64,000 nt of DNA from Reyranella humidisoli (GTDB taxonomy: Bacteria; Pseudomonadota; Alphaproteobacteria; Reyranellales; Reyranellaceae): positions 2,826,001 through 2,890,000 of the forward strand of contig NZ_JAHOPB010000001.1 of NCBI RefSeq assembly GCF_019039055.1. The letters are read 5' to 3'. The notes beneath the pieces were generated by a model, which saw only the letters and a program-made list of their open reading frames with translations, was not told the origin of the DNA and made no database searches. Of this stretch, positions 55,813 to 63,665 are shown piece by piece (position 1 is the first letter of the stretch; each line of letters begins with the position of its first letter). Made by a program: the position numbers and the translations under genes.

Positions 55813-57471
55813 TTAAGCCCGCTTGCGGTCGTACTTGCTCTGCTTGCCCGTGCCGTAGAGTTTCAGCGCACCCTCGGGGCCGGTCGCGTTGGGGCGCTGG
55901 AATATCCAGTTCTGCCACGCCGAGAGGCGCGCGAAGATCTTGGTCTCCATCGTCTCGGGGCCGGGGAAGCGCAGGTTCGCCTCCATGCCGATCAGCCCGT
56001 CGGGCGAGAAGCCGGCGCGCTCCTCGACGGCGAGGCGTACTTCGTCTTCCCAGTCGATGTCGTCCGGCGTGAAGGTGACGAGGCCGGCTTCCTCGGCGGC
56101 GGCGGCGTCCAGCGCCTCGCCGATCTCGCCCTTGAGGTCGTCGACCAGCGACGGGTCATACAGGAAGCGCGTCGTGAGCCGCGTCAGCCCGTTGCCCATC
56201 GGGTAAGGACCGAAATTCATGCTCGTGAGGCGCAGCGTGGCGGCCGGCAGGTTCGAGCCCTCGAACACGCCGTCCAGCATGTAGGAGCGGTCGGCCGCAA
56301 GTGCCACTTCGAGCAGCGTGCCGGTGAAGCACGAGCCCGGCTCGATCAGCGCGATCAGGCTGCGCGAACTCACGTCGAGGCGCTTCAGTGTGCGCTTCCA
56401 GTAGAGCACGATCTCGCGCACCAGCCAGTCGCCGGAATTCTTGGCCAGCAGCGCGTCATAGGCCTCGACAAGTGCGGCATCACCCTGGCTGGTCAGCACC
56501 CAGGTGCCGATCTCGGTCTCGTTGAGGCGCAGGTGCATCATCGCATCGTCGAACTCGCGCGCCAGCGCCAGCGGCCAGAAGGCGGCGCCGGCGGCATGGA
56601 CGTCGGACGGCGGCGCGGCGGCCGGGCCGTTCAGGCGGAACTTCGCCGAGCGGCCCTCGCGATCGATCTCGACGGTGAGATTGGCGTAGCGCAGCGTGTC
56701 GCCCTCGATCCGGCGCTCCACGGTTGGCAGCGCGATGCCCTTGGCATGCTTCGAGCGGGACGACTTGGCCGCAATCTCCTCGGCGATCTTCTGCGTCTGC
56801 TCGACGAGTTTCGACGGCGGGATCAACTGGTCGACCAGACGCCAGTCGCGCGCGCGCTTGCCGCGCATGCCCTCGGCGGTGGTGCAGAAGAAGTCGGCAT
56901 GGTCGCGGCGCACCATGCGCTTGTCGACCAGGCGCGTGAGGCCGCCGGTACCGGGCAGCACCGCGAGCAAGGGCAGTTCGGGCAGCGACACCGCGCTCGA
57001 TCCGTCGTCGGCCAGCAAGATCTGCTCGCAGGCCAGCGCCAGCTCGTAGCCGCCGCCGGCCGCGATGCCGTTGATCGAGCAGATGTAGGTCTGGCCGGAA
57101 TGGATGCTCGCATCCTCGATCGAGAGGCGCGTCTCGTTGGTGAACTTGCAGAAGTTCACCTTGTGATCGTGCGTCGACAGGCCAAGCATGTTGATGTTGG
57201 CGCCGGAGCAGAAGATGCGGTCGCGCTGCGAGCGGATGACGACGGCGCCGATCTCGGGATGCTCGAAGCGCAGCCGCTGCACCGCGTCCGCCAGCTCGAT
57301 GTCGACGCCGAGATCGTAGGAGTTGAGCTTCAGCTTGTAGCCGGGCTTCAGCCCGCCATCCTCGTTCACGTCCATGGTGAGGTAGGCGACGCCGTTCTCG
57401 AACGTGAGCTTCCAGTGCTTGTAGCGGCTGGGGTCGGTGCGGAAATCGATGGGCGCGGCGGCGGGGTCCAT
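55813..57471 (-). CDS. boxC: 2,3-epoxybenzoyl-CoA dihydrolase (benzoyl-CoA-dihydrodiol lyase) BoxC
   Basis: Crotonase-superfamily enzyme of 552 residues that hydrolytically opens 2,3-epoxybenzoyl-CoA to 3,4-dehydroadipyl-CoA semialdehyde and formate. The N-terminal crotonase half shows LKLNSYDLGVDIELADAVQR, IFCSGANINMLGLSTHDHKV and SINGIAAGGGYELALACEQI (oxyanion hole); the second half (GSCFTGTLLEVALAADRSYM) is the diagnostic second crotonase domain. ATG at 57471 with AGGGAA before it. It leads boxB and is preceded by a predicted promoter overlapping a 20-nt palindrome. Confidence 0.96.
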   Translation of the reverse strand: MDPAAAPIDFRTDPSRYKHWKLTFENGVAYLTMDVNEDGGLKPGYKLKLNSYDLGVDIELADAVQRLRFEHPEIGAVVIRSQRDRIFCSGANINMLGLSTHDHKVNFCKFTNETRLSIEDASIHSGQTYICSINGIAAGGGYELALACEQILLADDGSSAVSLPELPLLAVLPGTGGLTRLVDKRMVRRDHADFFCTTAEGMRGKRARDWRLVDQLIPPSKLVEQTQKIAEEIAAKSSRSKHAKGIALPTVERRIEGDTLRYANLTVEIDREGRSAKFRLNGPAAAPPSDVHAAGAAFWPLALAREFDDAMMHLRLNETEIGTWVLTSQGDAALVEAYDALLAKNSGDWLVREIVLYWKRTLKRLDVSSRSLIALIEPGSCFTGTLLEVALAADRSYMLDGVFEGSNLPAATLRLTSMNFGPYPMGNGLTRLTTRFLYDPSLVDDLKGEIGEALDAAAAEEAGLVTFTPDDIDWEDEVRLAVEERAGFSPDGLIGMEANLRFPGPETMETKIFARLSAWQNWIFQRPNATGPEGALKLYGTGKQSKYDRKRA

Positions 57472-57487
57472 GGCGTTCCCTATTTCT

Positions 57488-57529
57488 GTAATTCAGTACT
57501 GAATTACCTATTTACTTTTCCCGACGCAA
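57488..57529 (-). promoter_or_regulatory. Predicted boxC promoter overlapped by a perfect 20-nt palindromic operator
   Basis: GTAATTCAGT at 57488-57497 is followed directly by its reverse complement at 57498-57507, a perfect 20-nt palindrome 16 nt upstream of the boxC ATG. On the minus strand TTGCGT (57529-57524) and TAATTC (57506-57501) are 17 nt apart, so the -10 element lies inside the palindrome. A dimeric repressor bound there would exclude RNA polymerase. The cognate regulator is not evident. Confidence 0.6.
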
Positions 57530-57548
57530 GAGCATTCTCTCTCCTCGA

Positions 57549-57986
57549 ATGATCGCGATCCGCCCAGCCGAGCCGGCCGACCTGTCGGCAGTATCTGCCC
57601 TCGATGCCCGCCTGACCGGGCAGGCGAAGGCGGTCTACTGGCAGGAGACGCTCGCCCGCTATGCCGGCGGCCCGCCGGAGCGGCATTTCCTGGTAGCGGA
57701 AACGCCCAAGGGTGGACTGGTCGGGTTCATCGCCGGCGAAGTGCGCGCCTGGGAATTCGGCCAACCGCCGGCCGGCTGGGTGTTCGCCATCCAGGTCGAT
57801 CCAAAGCTGCGGCTGAAGGGGGCCGGCAGTGCATTGTTCGAGGCGCTGGCTGCGCGGTTCAAGGCCCAGGGCGTCACCCATGTGCGCACGCTGGTCGACC
57901 GCAAGGACCACCTCATCCTCTCCTTCTTCCGCGCGCAGGGAATGGTCGCCGGCCCGTCGCTGCAGCTCGACAAGGAGTTGTCGTGA
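57549..57986 (+). CDS. GNAT-family N-acetyltransferase
   Basis: A 145-residue acetyl-CoA-dependent acyltransferase. The N-terminal IAIRPAEPADLSAVSALDAR and the acetyl-CoA loop VDPKLRLKGAGSALFEALAA (R/Q-x-x-G-x-G/A pattern) are visible. The ATG at 57549 lies 77 nt from the divergent boxC start, and the gene shares that promoter region. Its stop overlaps the GTG of the Rrf2 gene by 4 nt. The acceptor is unknown. Confidence 0.85.
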   Translation: MIAIRPAEPADLSAVSALDARLTGQAKAVYWQETLARYAGGPPERHFLVAETPKGGLVGFIAGEVRAWEFGQPPAGWVFAIQVDPKLRLKGAGSALFEALAARFKAQGVTHVRTLVDRKDHLILSFFRAQGMVAGPSLQLDKELS

Positions 57987-58384
57987 AGCTCCAGACAGCG
58001 ACGCGACTTGGCCTATACGCGATTCTCGAGCTGGCCCGTGATCCGGGCCAGACCCTGTCGTCGGCCGACCTCGCCGACCGCTTCGGTGTCTCGACCCATT
58101 CGCTCGCCAAGGTCCTCGGCACGCTCTCCGCCGCCGGCCTCGTCCAGGGCGGGAGGGGCGCCGCTGGCGGGTATCGCTTCACCGGCAACAGGCGCCGCAT
58201 CACGCTCATGGATATCGTCGCCCTGTTCGAACCCGCGCCGGGCAGCCGCGCCAAGGAGGCGGGCGAGGACACGGAGATCGGCGCCGCGTTGCAACGGGTG
58301 CTGACCGAGATCGACGAAATCGCCGAGGCCACGTTGCGTTCAGTCAGCCTGGAGACGTTGCTCGGGGCATCGCACGTTGACTGA
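57983..58384 (+). CDS. Rrf2-family transcriptional regulator
   Basis: A 133-residue winged-helix regulator (TRLGLYAILELARDPGQTLS, STHSLAKVLGTLSAAGLVQG, RGAAGGYRFT). The cysteine cluster of IscR/NsrR is absent, so it should not carry an iron-sulfur cluster; relatives of this type (CymR-like) bind regulatory enzymes or small effectors. GTG start at 57983 overlapping the GNAT stop, so the two are coupled. Its position beside boxC makes it one candidate for the boxC operator protein. The last ~30 nt are repeated at about 58999-59026. Confidence 0.87.
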   Translation: MKLQTATRLGLYAILELARDPGQTLSSADLADRFGVSTHSLAKVLGTLSAAGLVQGGRGAAGGYRFTGNRRRITLMDIVALFEPAPGSRAKEAGEDTEIGAALQRVLTEIDEIAEATLRSVSLETLLGASHVD

Positions 58385-58462
58385 TCTTCGACAGTAGAGT
58401 CAGATGAGAATACAACCACTGGTTTATTGATTGAAAGAACTACACCGATAAGTTATCGACTC

Positions 58463-58951
58463 ATGAAATTCGAAGAAGCCCTTGAGATCGCCTCAGGCCC
58501 ACCCTCGACCGATGACCGCTTCATCGAAGCCTGCACGGTCATAGCAACTGCCTTGGAATCAACCGCACACTATAAGGTCGAAGCGCTTGTCAGTCGTGGC
58601 ATCGGGTATATGCTGCGGCAGCAGCACGCAGAAGCATTGAGCGATCTGGATGAGGCCGTTCGCCTGAGTCCGACTTTCGATCGAGCCTACGTCAATCGCG
58701 CTACGGTGTACGCTAGGCTTTGCGATGATCAGATGGCCTTGTCCGACTTCAATCGAGCTATCGATCTCAATCCGACGAACCCGATCGCCTACGTAGGCCG
58801 AGGCCAACTTTTCAGGCGCCTGGGGATGATCGACAAGGCAATTGCCGATGTCGCGATGGCACGCGCGTTTGACGAAGGAAACCCTCATTTCGAGCGCCTC
58901 TGGGACCAACTGCTAGACGAATCTTCGACACCGACCACTCGACCGAACTGA
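58463..58951 (+). CDS. Tetratricopeptide-repeat protein
   Basis: A 162-residue helical protein with about three TPR units: VSRGIGYMLRQQHAEALSDL, YVNRATVYARLCDDQMALSD with NRAIDLNPTNP, and YVGRGQLFRRLGMIDKAIAD. No signal peptide. The sequence is noticeably poorer in G+C than its neighbours, which suggests foreign origin. I place the start at the ATG at 58463; a TTG at 58427 would extend it by 12 residues. It lies between the Rrf2 gene and a second copy of the Rrf2 3' end. Confidence 0.75.
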   Translation: MKFEEALEIASGPPSTDDRFIEACTVIATALESTAHYKVEALVSRGIGYMLRQQHAEALSDLDEAVRLSPTFDRAYVNRATVYARLCDDQMALSDFNRAIDLNPTNPIAYVGRGQLFRRLGMIDKAIADVAMARAFDEGNPHFERLWDQLLDESSTPTTRPN

Positions 58952-58983
58952 CTGGCCGGCGTCGCGGACCTATCCTGCGGCGA

Positions 58984-59043
58984 ATGAGCAAAGCGACAGG
59001 ACGCTCCGTCAGCCTGGAGACGATGCTCAGGAATCCGATGTGA
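58984..59043 (+). pseudogene. Remnant resembling the 3' end of an Rrf2-type regulator gene
   Basis: A 19-residue frame whose product contains GRSVSLETMLRNPM matches the C-terminus LRSVSLETLLGAS of the Rrf2 protein at 57983-58384. At nucleotide level about 24 of 28 positions agree (58335-58362 against 58999-59026). It lies directly before the next secreted-protein gene and has no visible ribosome-binding site. Confidence 0.5.
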
Positions 59044-59052
59044 AGATTGTGC

Positions 59053-59727
59053 ATGCTTGTCCGTCTGCTGTGTCTAGCCATTCTGTTGCTTGCCCGTCCT
59101 GCGATAGCGCAGGCGGTGGGTGAGGCACCGCAGACCTGCGTGCCGAAGGGTGCGCTCAATCCCACCTACGAAAGCGAAAGCCAAAAGATCGAATGGCCAC
59201 AGGAAGCGCCGCGCCTGCGAGTGGACGTGCCCAACGTCTCACGTCAGGGCGATCGGCTGCGGCTCGCGATCGATGGCGGCTCGGCGGTCGAGTTGCAGGA
59301 CTGCCCCTATGGTGACGCAGGTTACCAGTATCTCTACGAGCGCTATGACGATCCCGGCCGCTTCTACGTCGTGCGCACGCCGGGGCTCGAAGATTTCGTC
59401 TGGACGCTGGTGATGAAGCGCACCGGCCGGCTGTTCACGGTCCACGGCGCGCCGGTCTGGGCGTCGGACAAGACGCGGTTCCTGACAGTGGCCTGTTCGC
59501 TGCAGCCGGCACGCGGCACGCTCTCGATCTTCACGCCGTCGGGAGATGGGCTTGCGACCGAGGCTGAAATCGAGTTGCCCTGCGCGACCGAAAGCTGCTC
59601 GGCGCGCTGGGATTTCGAGTCCTGGATATCGATCGCCTGCACGCCGCGCGACGACACCGCAAAGAAGGGCAGGGAGTTCGTCCTGATGCGGGGCAGGGAT
59701 GGAAAGTGGAACCGATTCGGGCGTTAG
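59053..59727 (+). CDS. Secreted cysteine-containing protein of unknown function
   Basis: A 224-residue protein with a signal peptide (MLVRLLCLAILLLARPAIAQ, cleavage after AIA). The mature part has five or six cysteines, several clustered (VACSLQP; PCATESCSARWD), which suggests disulphide-bonded periplasmic domains. I do not recognise a family. The ATG at 59053 gives the proper signal peptide. Its stop lies 9 nt from the convergent end of a cyclase gene. Confidence 0.75.
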   Translation: MLVRLLCLAILLLARPAIAQAVGEAPQTCVPKGALNPTYESESQKIEWPQEAPRLRVDVPNVSRQGDRLRLAIDGGSAVELQDCPYGDAGYQYLYERYDDPGRFYVVRTPGLEDFVWTLVMKRTGRLFTVHGAPVWASDKTRFLTVACSLQPARGTLSIFTPSGDGLATEAEIELPCATESCSARWDFESWISIACTPRDDTAKKGREFVLMRGRDGKWNRFGR

Positions 59728-59736
59728 GGCCTGGGA

Positions 59737-60498
59737 TCATTCACCTGTTGTGCGGGTGATTCCCGGGGCCGCGTACAGTCTGATCGGTGCTTCAAAGCCC
59801 TTGAGGGTGTAGTCGCGCCCAGTGTCTTTCCAGGCGAGGGCAGGCGTACGGTCATGCACCTGCTGCGTCACGAGGATCTCGCCGGGGACTGCGGCGGACT
59901 GCGCACGTGCGGCGAGATTTACCACCGTGCCGATCGCAGTTAGATCACGATGGGAGTGACCGAACTCGCCAAACTTCATGACTCCTGAAGCGATCCCTAT
60001 GCCGACGCCGAGCGACCGCTCGTCAATGCCATGCGTTCGCGCAAACTCAGCGAATCGGACGCGACAATCCTCCTGCAGGAGACTTGCGGCCGCGATGGCG
60101 CGGGCCGCGTGGTCGGCGTGCTTCATCGGGAAATTGAATACCGCCATCACGGCATCGCCGATCGTCTTGTTGAGTAATCCGTCCTGAGCCCAGATGGCGT
60201 TGCCGCAAGCGTCGTAGAAGGTGTCGAGCAGTTCGGACATCGCCTGCGGCTGAAGGGTTTCTGTCAGGCCCGTATAGCCGCGCAGGTCGGCGAACATCAC
60301 CGAGGCGTCGATGTCGACGTTGCGGGCCCGCATGATCTTGGTGAACGCCAGTTCGCAGAACGTGCATGTATTGGGATTCATCCGGCTCGGCTTGAGGCCG
60401 AAGACCCGGAACGGCAGCGACTGGATGCCGCGCAAAGGCACCGGAAGACGCAGGTTTTGCCAGCACCCCTTGCAGATCAGTGACGGAGATTGCGCCAT
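59737..60498 (-). CDS. Class III adenylate/guanylate cyclase with N-terminal CxxC pairs
   Basis: A 253-residue cytosolic cyclase. Two CxxC pairs (CKGCWQNLRLP and CTFCELAF, about 40 residues apart) suggest a zinc ribbon before the catalytic domain. Metal-binding aspartates are in VMFADLRGYTGL and IGDAVMAVFN; the purine-selecting lysine is present in LLNKTIGD, while the second selector, usually GDxVN, reads GTVVN. The transition-state Asn-Arg pair is in VNLAARAQ. ATG at 60498 with GAGG. It probably makes cAMP. Transcription is away from the acyl-CoA dehydrogenase-fold gene. Confidence 0.88.
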   Translation of the reverse strand: MAQSPSLICKGCWQNLRLPVPLRGIQSLPFRVFGLKPSRMNPNTCTFCELAFTKIMRARNVDIDASVMFADLRGYTGLTETLQPQAMSELLDTFYDACGNAIWAQDGLLNKTIGDAVMAVFNFPMKHADHAARAIAAASLLQEDCRVRFAEFARTHGIDERSLGVGIGIASGVMKFGEFGHSHRDLTAIGTVVNLAARAQSAAVPGEILVTQQVHDRTPALAWKDTGRDYTLKGFEAPIRLYAAPGITRTTGE

Positions 60499-60917
60499 GG
60501 AGACCTCGCAGCATTGGACCCGACTACTCCGAGCCAACCATCGCCTGGAAGGGGCGGTGCGATCGTCAAAGCGTCCCACTCGCCATCCGACGTCGCCATA
60601 ACCTGTTGGTTCCTCGACGATGTCGTGAAGGCAATCGAACGCTATCACCCGAACCGGGAATTGGTAAAGGCGCCATCATCCCAAGTTGATGGCCGCCAGC
60701 AGTGTGAGGCAACTCATGATGCGTCCGAGGGCAACGTATCCGGCGAGATCAAGGTCACCCGGGCCGGCCCGCCGCGATCCTTCTCCGACCACGGCGCGGT
60801 GTTCGGAGCTGGTTTGGCTTCTGGATCGGAGCGCGCAACTCCGATGTGCTAAAGTCAAGCGGACCGACGAAACGTGAGCGCAACGGAGATGAGCGCTCCA
60901 TTGATGATCTTCTTGCC
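60499..60917. other. Intergenic region without recognisable gene
   Basis: 419 nt between the start of the cyclase gene and the end of the acyl-CoA dehydrogenase-fold gene. Open frames here lack family resemblance and ribosome-binding sites. It should contain the cyclase promoter and the transcript end of the downstream-facing operon, but I see no strong hairpin. Confidence 0.6.
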
Positions 60918-62111
60918 CTACTCCTTGTCCCAGCCATCGCGGGTCTGGGGCAGCTTCTTCTTCAGGAGCGCGCCCGCCACGACGTTGCGCAGAACCTCCG
61001 CCGTGCCGCCGCCGATGGTGAACATGCGAACGTCGCGGGCCATGCGTTCGAGCGGCAGTTCGCGGCTGTAGCCGCGGGCTCCGAAGAACTGCAGGGCGTC
61101 ATTGACGACCTGGATAGCGCTCTCTGACGTGAACACCTTGGCCTGAGCGGCCATCAGCATGTCGGGAAAGCCGCCTTCGCCCGAGCGCGCGGCGTTGTGA
61201 ACGAGGGCGCGCGCGGCCGAGAGCTTGATCGACATGTCGGCCAGCTTCCATTGCAGGCCCTGGAATTCGTTGATCGGACGGCCGAACTGGTGCCGCTTCT
61301 CCGACCAGTCGAGCGCCAGCTGGTAGGCGCCCTCGGCGATGCCGAGCGCCACCGTGGCGGCGCCGACCCGCTGGCTGTTGTACGCCGTCATCAGGTCGGC
61401 GAAGCCCTTCTTCAGGCCGCGCGGCGGGATCACGAGCGCCGAGGGCGGGACGTCCATGTCCTCGAGGTCGATCACCGCTTCAGGGATGCCGCGCAGGCCC
61501 ATCGTGGGCTCGCGCTTGGTGATCTTGAGGCCCTTGGTTTCGTCGCGGATGGCGAGGAAGCCGCCGATGCCCTCGAACGTGCCCTTCTCGTCGTAGACCT
61601 TGGCGAAGATCAGGTGCAGGCGCGAGACACCGCCGCCGGTGATCCAGTGCTTGCGGCCGTTCAGGACGTAGCGGTTGCCTTTCTTGTCGGCGCGCGTGGT
61701 CATGCCGTTGGCGTCTGAGCCGGCGTCGGGCTCGGTGATGCAGATCGCGGGCTTGTCGCCGGCAAGCACCATGTCGGCGCACATTTTCTTCTGCTCTTCG
61801 GAGCCGTAGGCCATGACGGCGCTGATCGCGCCCATGTTGGTCTCAACCGCGATGCGGCCGGTGACGGCACAGGCCGAGGACAGCGCCTCGATGGCGAGGA
61901 CGGCGTCGAGCCAGTTCTTGCCCTGGCCGCCATACTGGGTGGGGATCGTCATGCCGACCAGCTTCGCGTCCTTCAGCAGCTCGACATTGTCCCAGGGATA
62001 CTGCTCGGTGCGGTCGACCTCGGCGGCGCGGGCGGCGACGGGGCCGGCGGCGAGTTCGCGGGCGCGGGCCTGCAGGGCGAGCTGATCAGGGGACAGGGCG
62101 GACGGGTTCAT
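60918..62111 (-). CDS. Acyl-CoA dehydrogenase-fold protein, 3-sulfinopropionyl-CoA desulfinase-like
   Basis: FAD-binding acyl-CoA dehydrogenase fold, 397 residues. Flavin contacts are in ICITEPDAGSDANGMTTRAD and WITGGG. The catalytic glutamate is missing from both known positions: the late motif reads FTIGGGTAEV instead of YEGTSE, and the alternative site is Q247 in AYNSQRVGA. R86 in CAVTGRIAVE corresponds to Arg84 of the Advenella 3-sulfinopropionyl-CoA desulfinase, and Q247 to its Gln246. Whole blocks such as TEQYPWDNV, EFQGLQWKLADMS and LPQTRDG also agree with my memory of that enzyme, which releases sulfite from 3-sulfinopropionyl-CoA. It follows the cyclase gene by 12 nt. Confidence 0.82.
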   Translation of the reverse strand: MNPSALSPDQLALQARARELAAGPVAARAAEVDRTEQYPWDNVELLKDAKLVGMTIPTQYGGQGKNWLDAVLAIEALSSACAVTGRIAVETNMGAISAVMAYGSEEQKKMCADMVLAGDKPAICITEPDAGSDANGMTTRADKKGNRYVLNGRKHWITGGGVSRLHLIFAKVYDEKGTFEGIGGFLAIRDETKGLKITKREPTMGLRGIPEAVIDLEDMDVPPSALVIPPRGLKKGFADLMTAYNSQRVGAATVALGIAEGAYQLALDWSEKRHQFGRPINEFQGLQWKLADMSIKLSAARALVHNAARSGEGGFPDMLMAAQAKVFTSESAIQVVNDALQFFGARGYSRELPLERMARDVRMFTIGGGTAEVLRNVVAGALLKKKLPQTRDGWDKE

Positions 62112-62123
62112 GGACGGCGGACC

Positions 62124-63665
62124 TCAGACGGCATCGATGGTGAAGATGGCGAGCGACGCGCTGCGGCCGCGGACGGCGGTGCTGCCCAGCGGCTTGAACA
62201 CGAACTCGGTGCCGCAGCCGGCGCGCGTCGTCTCCGACAGCAGAATGCTCGTGCCGTGATCCTTGTTCAACTTCTCAAGCCGCGCGGCCAGGTTCACGGT
62301 GTCGCCTAGCAATGTGAAGCTGAGCCGCTGGCCGGCGCCAACCGATCCGCCGATGACCGCGCCGGTGCTGATCCCGATGCGGGTGACGAACGGCACCCTG
62401 GCTTCGCCGAAGAGGCGGCCCGTGACGGCGCGCTGGATGTCGACGGACGCGCGGATGGCGGCCGCCGCGTGGCCTGGGCAGGCGAGCGGCATGTTGAAGG
62501 AGGCGAAGAGACCGTCACCGATGAACGTGTTCACCACGCCGCCGTGCGCGCGGATGGGAGCGAGCACGGTTTCCAGATACTCGTTGAGCGCGCCGATGAG
62601 ATGGTCCGGCGGCAGGGTCTCGGCAATCGTCGTGAAGCCGGAGACGTCGGTGAACAGGATCGTGGCCTCGCGCGTCTCGCCGGCCAGCACGCCGTCGCCG
62701 CCGCGCTGCAGGATGGTCGAAGCCACGCTCTCGTCGACATAGCGTCCGAACGTCTCGCGGATCCGCTCGCGCTCGCGCAGTCCCTCGACCATGGTGTTGA
62801 ACTGGCCTGTCAATTCCCCGACCTCGTCGTTGGAGGTGACGGGAACGCGCACCGACATGTCGCCCTGCGCGACCGCCGACATCGCACTCGACAGGATGCG
62901 GATGGGACGTAGCAGCGATCTTCCGATGAAGTAGACCGACACGGCCACACCCATCAGAGAGATGACGACGTCGGTCGCGATCTCGAACTGCAGCTTCACG
63001 CCTTCATAGGAAAAGAGATCGATGATGACGGCGGTCATCGGCGCCAGAGAGATCACCAGCAGGGCGATCCCGAGCTTCAGCCGGTAGCGGCCGAAGAACA
63101 GCGACAGGTTGTGGCCGCTGCGCTCGAAGATGTAGGCGCAAAGACTGCCGAGATAGTCGCTTATGACGAAATAGATGTAGGTGAAGTAGAAGAGCGGGAG
63201 CAGGACGCAGAGCGCGATGGCATCGGCCAGCGTCTGCGTGGGCAGCCCCTGCAGCGTGGCATCGGGCCAGAGGAACGGCGCTGCCACCCGGAACCCCACC
63301 ATCACCATCGCGAGGAGGGCGACGCGCGCGGCCGTCAGGACCGGCAGCTGGGTGAGCCGGCGCTGCGCCTCTTCGAACGAGCGCTGCCCGGCCAGATACT
63401 CTTCGATCGGGTCGAACAGGCGCCGGCAGACCAGGTAGTTGATCCCGACGAGAAGGAAGAGCCCCACCGCCATCGAGCGCGGCGCATAGGACCAGGCATT
63501 GGCGAAGACCACGAAGACCGACGTGAAGATGATATCGACGCCGGCGGCCGAAACGGTGCGCAGCAGGTAGCGGCGGCGCAGCCCGGCGATCTCCGCCGGG
63601 CTGGCGATGGCGGGCGCGTCGCCGGCCGCGGTCACGGTCACGGGGGCCGTAACTGCGGCCGTCAC
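62124..63665 (-). CDS. Membrane-bound class III nucleotide cyclase with HAMP domain
   Basis: A 513-residue protein: about six membrane helices (35-260), a HAMP linker (SLLRPIRILSSAMSAVAQGD, about 270-325) and a C-terminal cyclase domain. Metal aspartates are in ILFTDVSGFTTIAE and FIGDGLFASF. The usual substrate-selecting lysine before IGD is threonine (NTFIGD), so nucleotide preference is unclear; GDTVNLAARLEKL keeps the second selector and the Asn-Arg pair. The GTG start at 63665 overlaps the preceding cyclase stop (GTGA). The desulfinase-like gene follows. Confidence 0.88.
   Translation of the reverse strand: MTAAVTAPVTVTAAGDAPAIASPAEIAGLRRRYLLRTVSAAGVDIIFTSVFVVFANAWSYAPRSMAVGLFLLVGINYLVCRRLFDPIEEYLAGQRSFEEAQRRLTQLPVLTAARVALLAMVMVGFRVAAPFLWPDATLQGLPTQTLADAIALCVLLPLFYFTYIYFVISDYLGSLCAYIFERSGHNLSLFFGRYRLKLGIALLVISLAPMTAVIIDLFSYEGVKLQFEIATDVVISLMGVAVSVYFIGRSLLRPIRILSSAMSAVAQGDMSVRVPVTSNDEVGELTGQFNTMVEGLRERERIRETFGRYVDESVASTILQRGGDGVLAGETREATILFTDVSGFTTIAETLPPDHLIGALNEYLETVLAPIRAHGGVVNTFIGDGLFASFNMPLACPGHAAAAIRASVDIQRAVTGRLFGEARVPFVTRIGISTGAVIGGSVGAGQRLSFTLLGDTVNLAARLEKLNKDHGTSILLSETTRAGCGTEFVFKPLGSTAVRGRSASLAIFTIDAV

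Noticed and set aside
60499..60917. Possible small genes in the 419-nt gap
   Set aside because: Frames of 60-120 codons exist on both strands but none has a ribosome-binding site, signal peptide or familiar motif.
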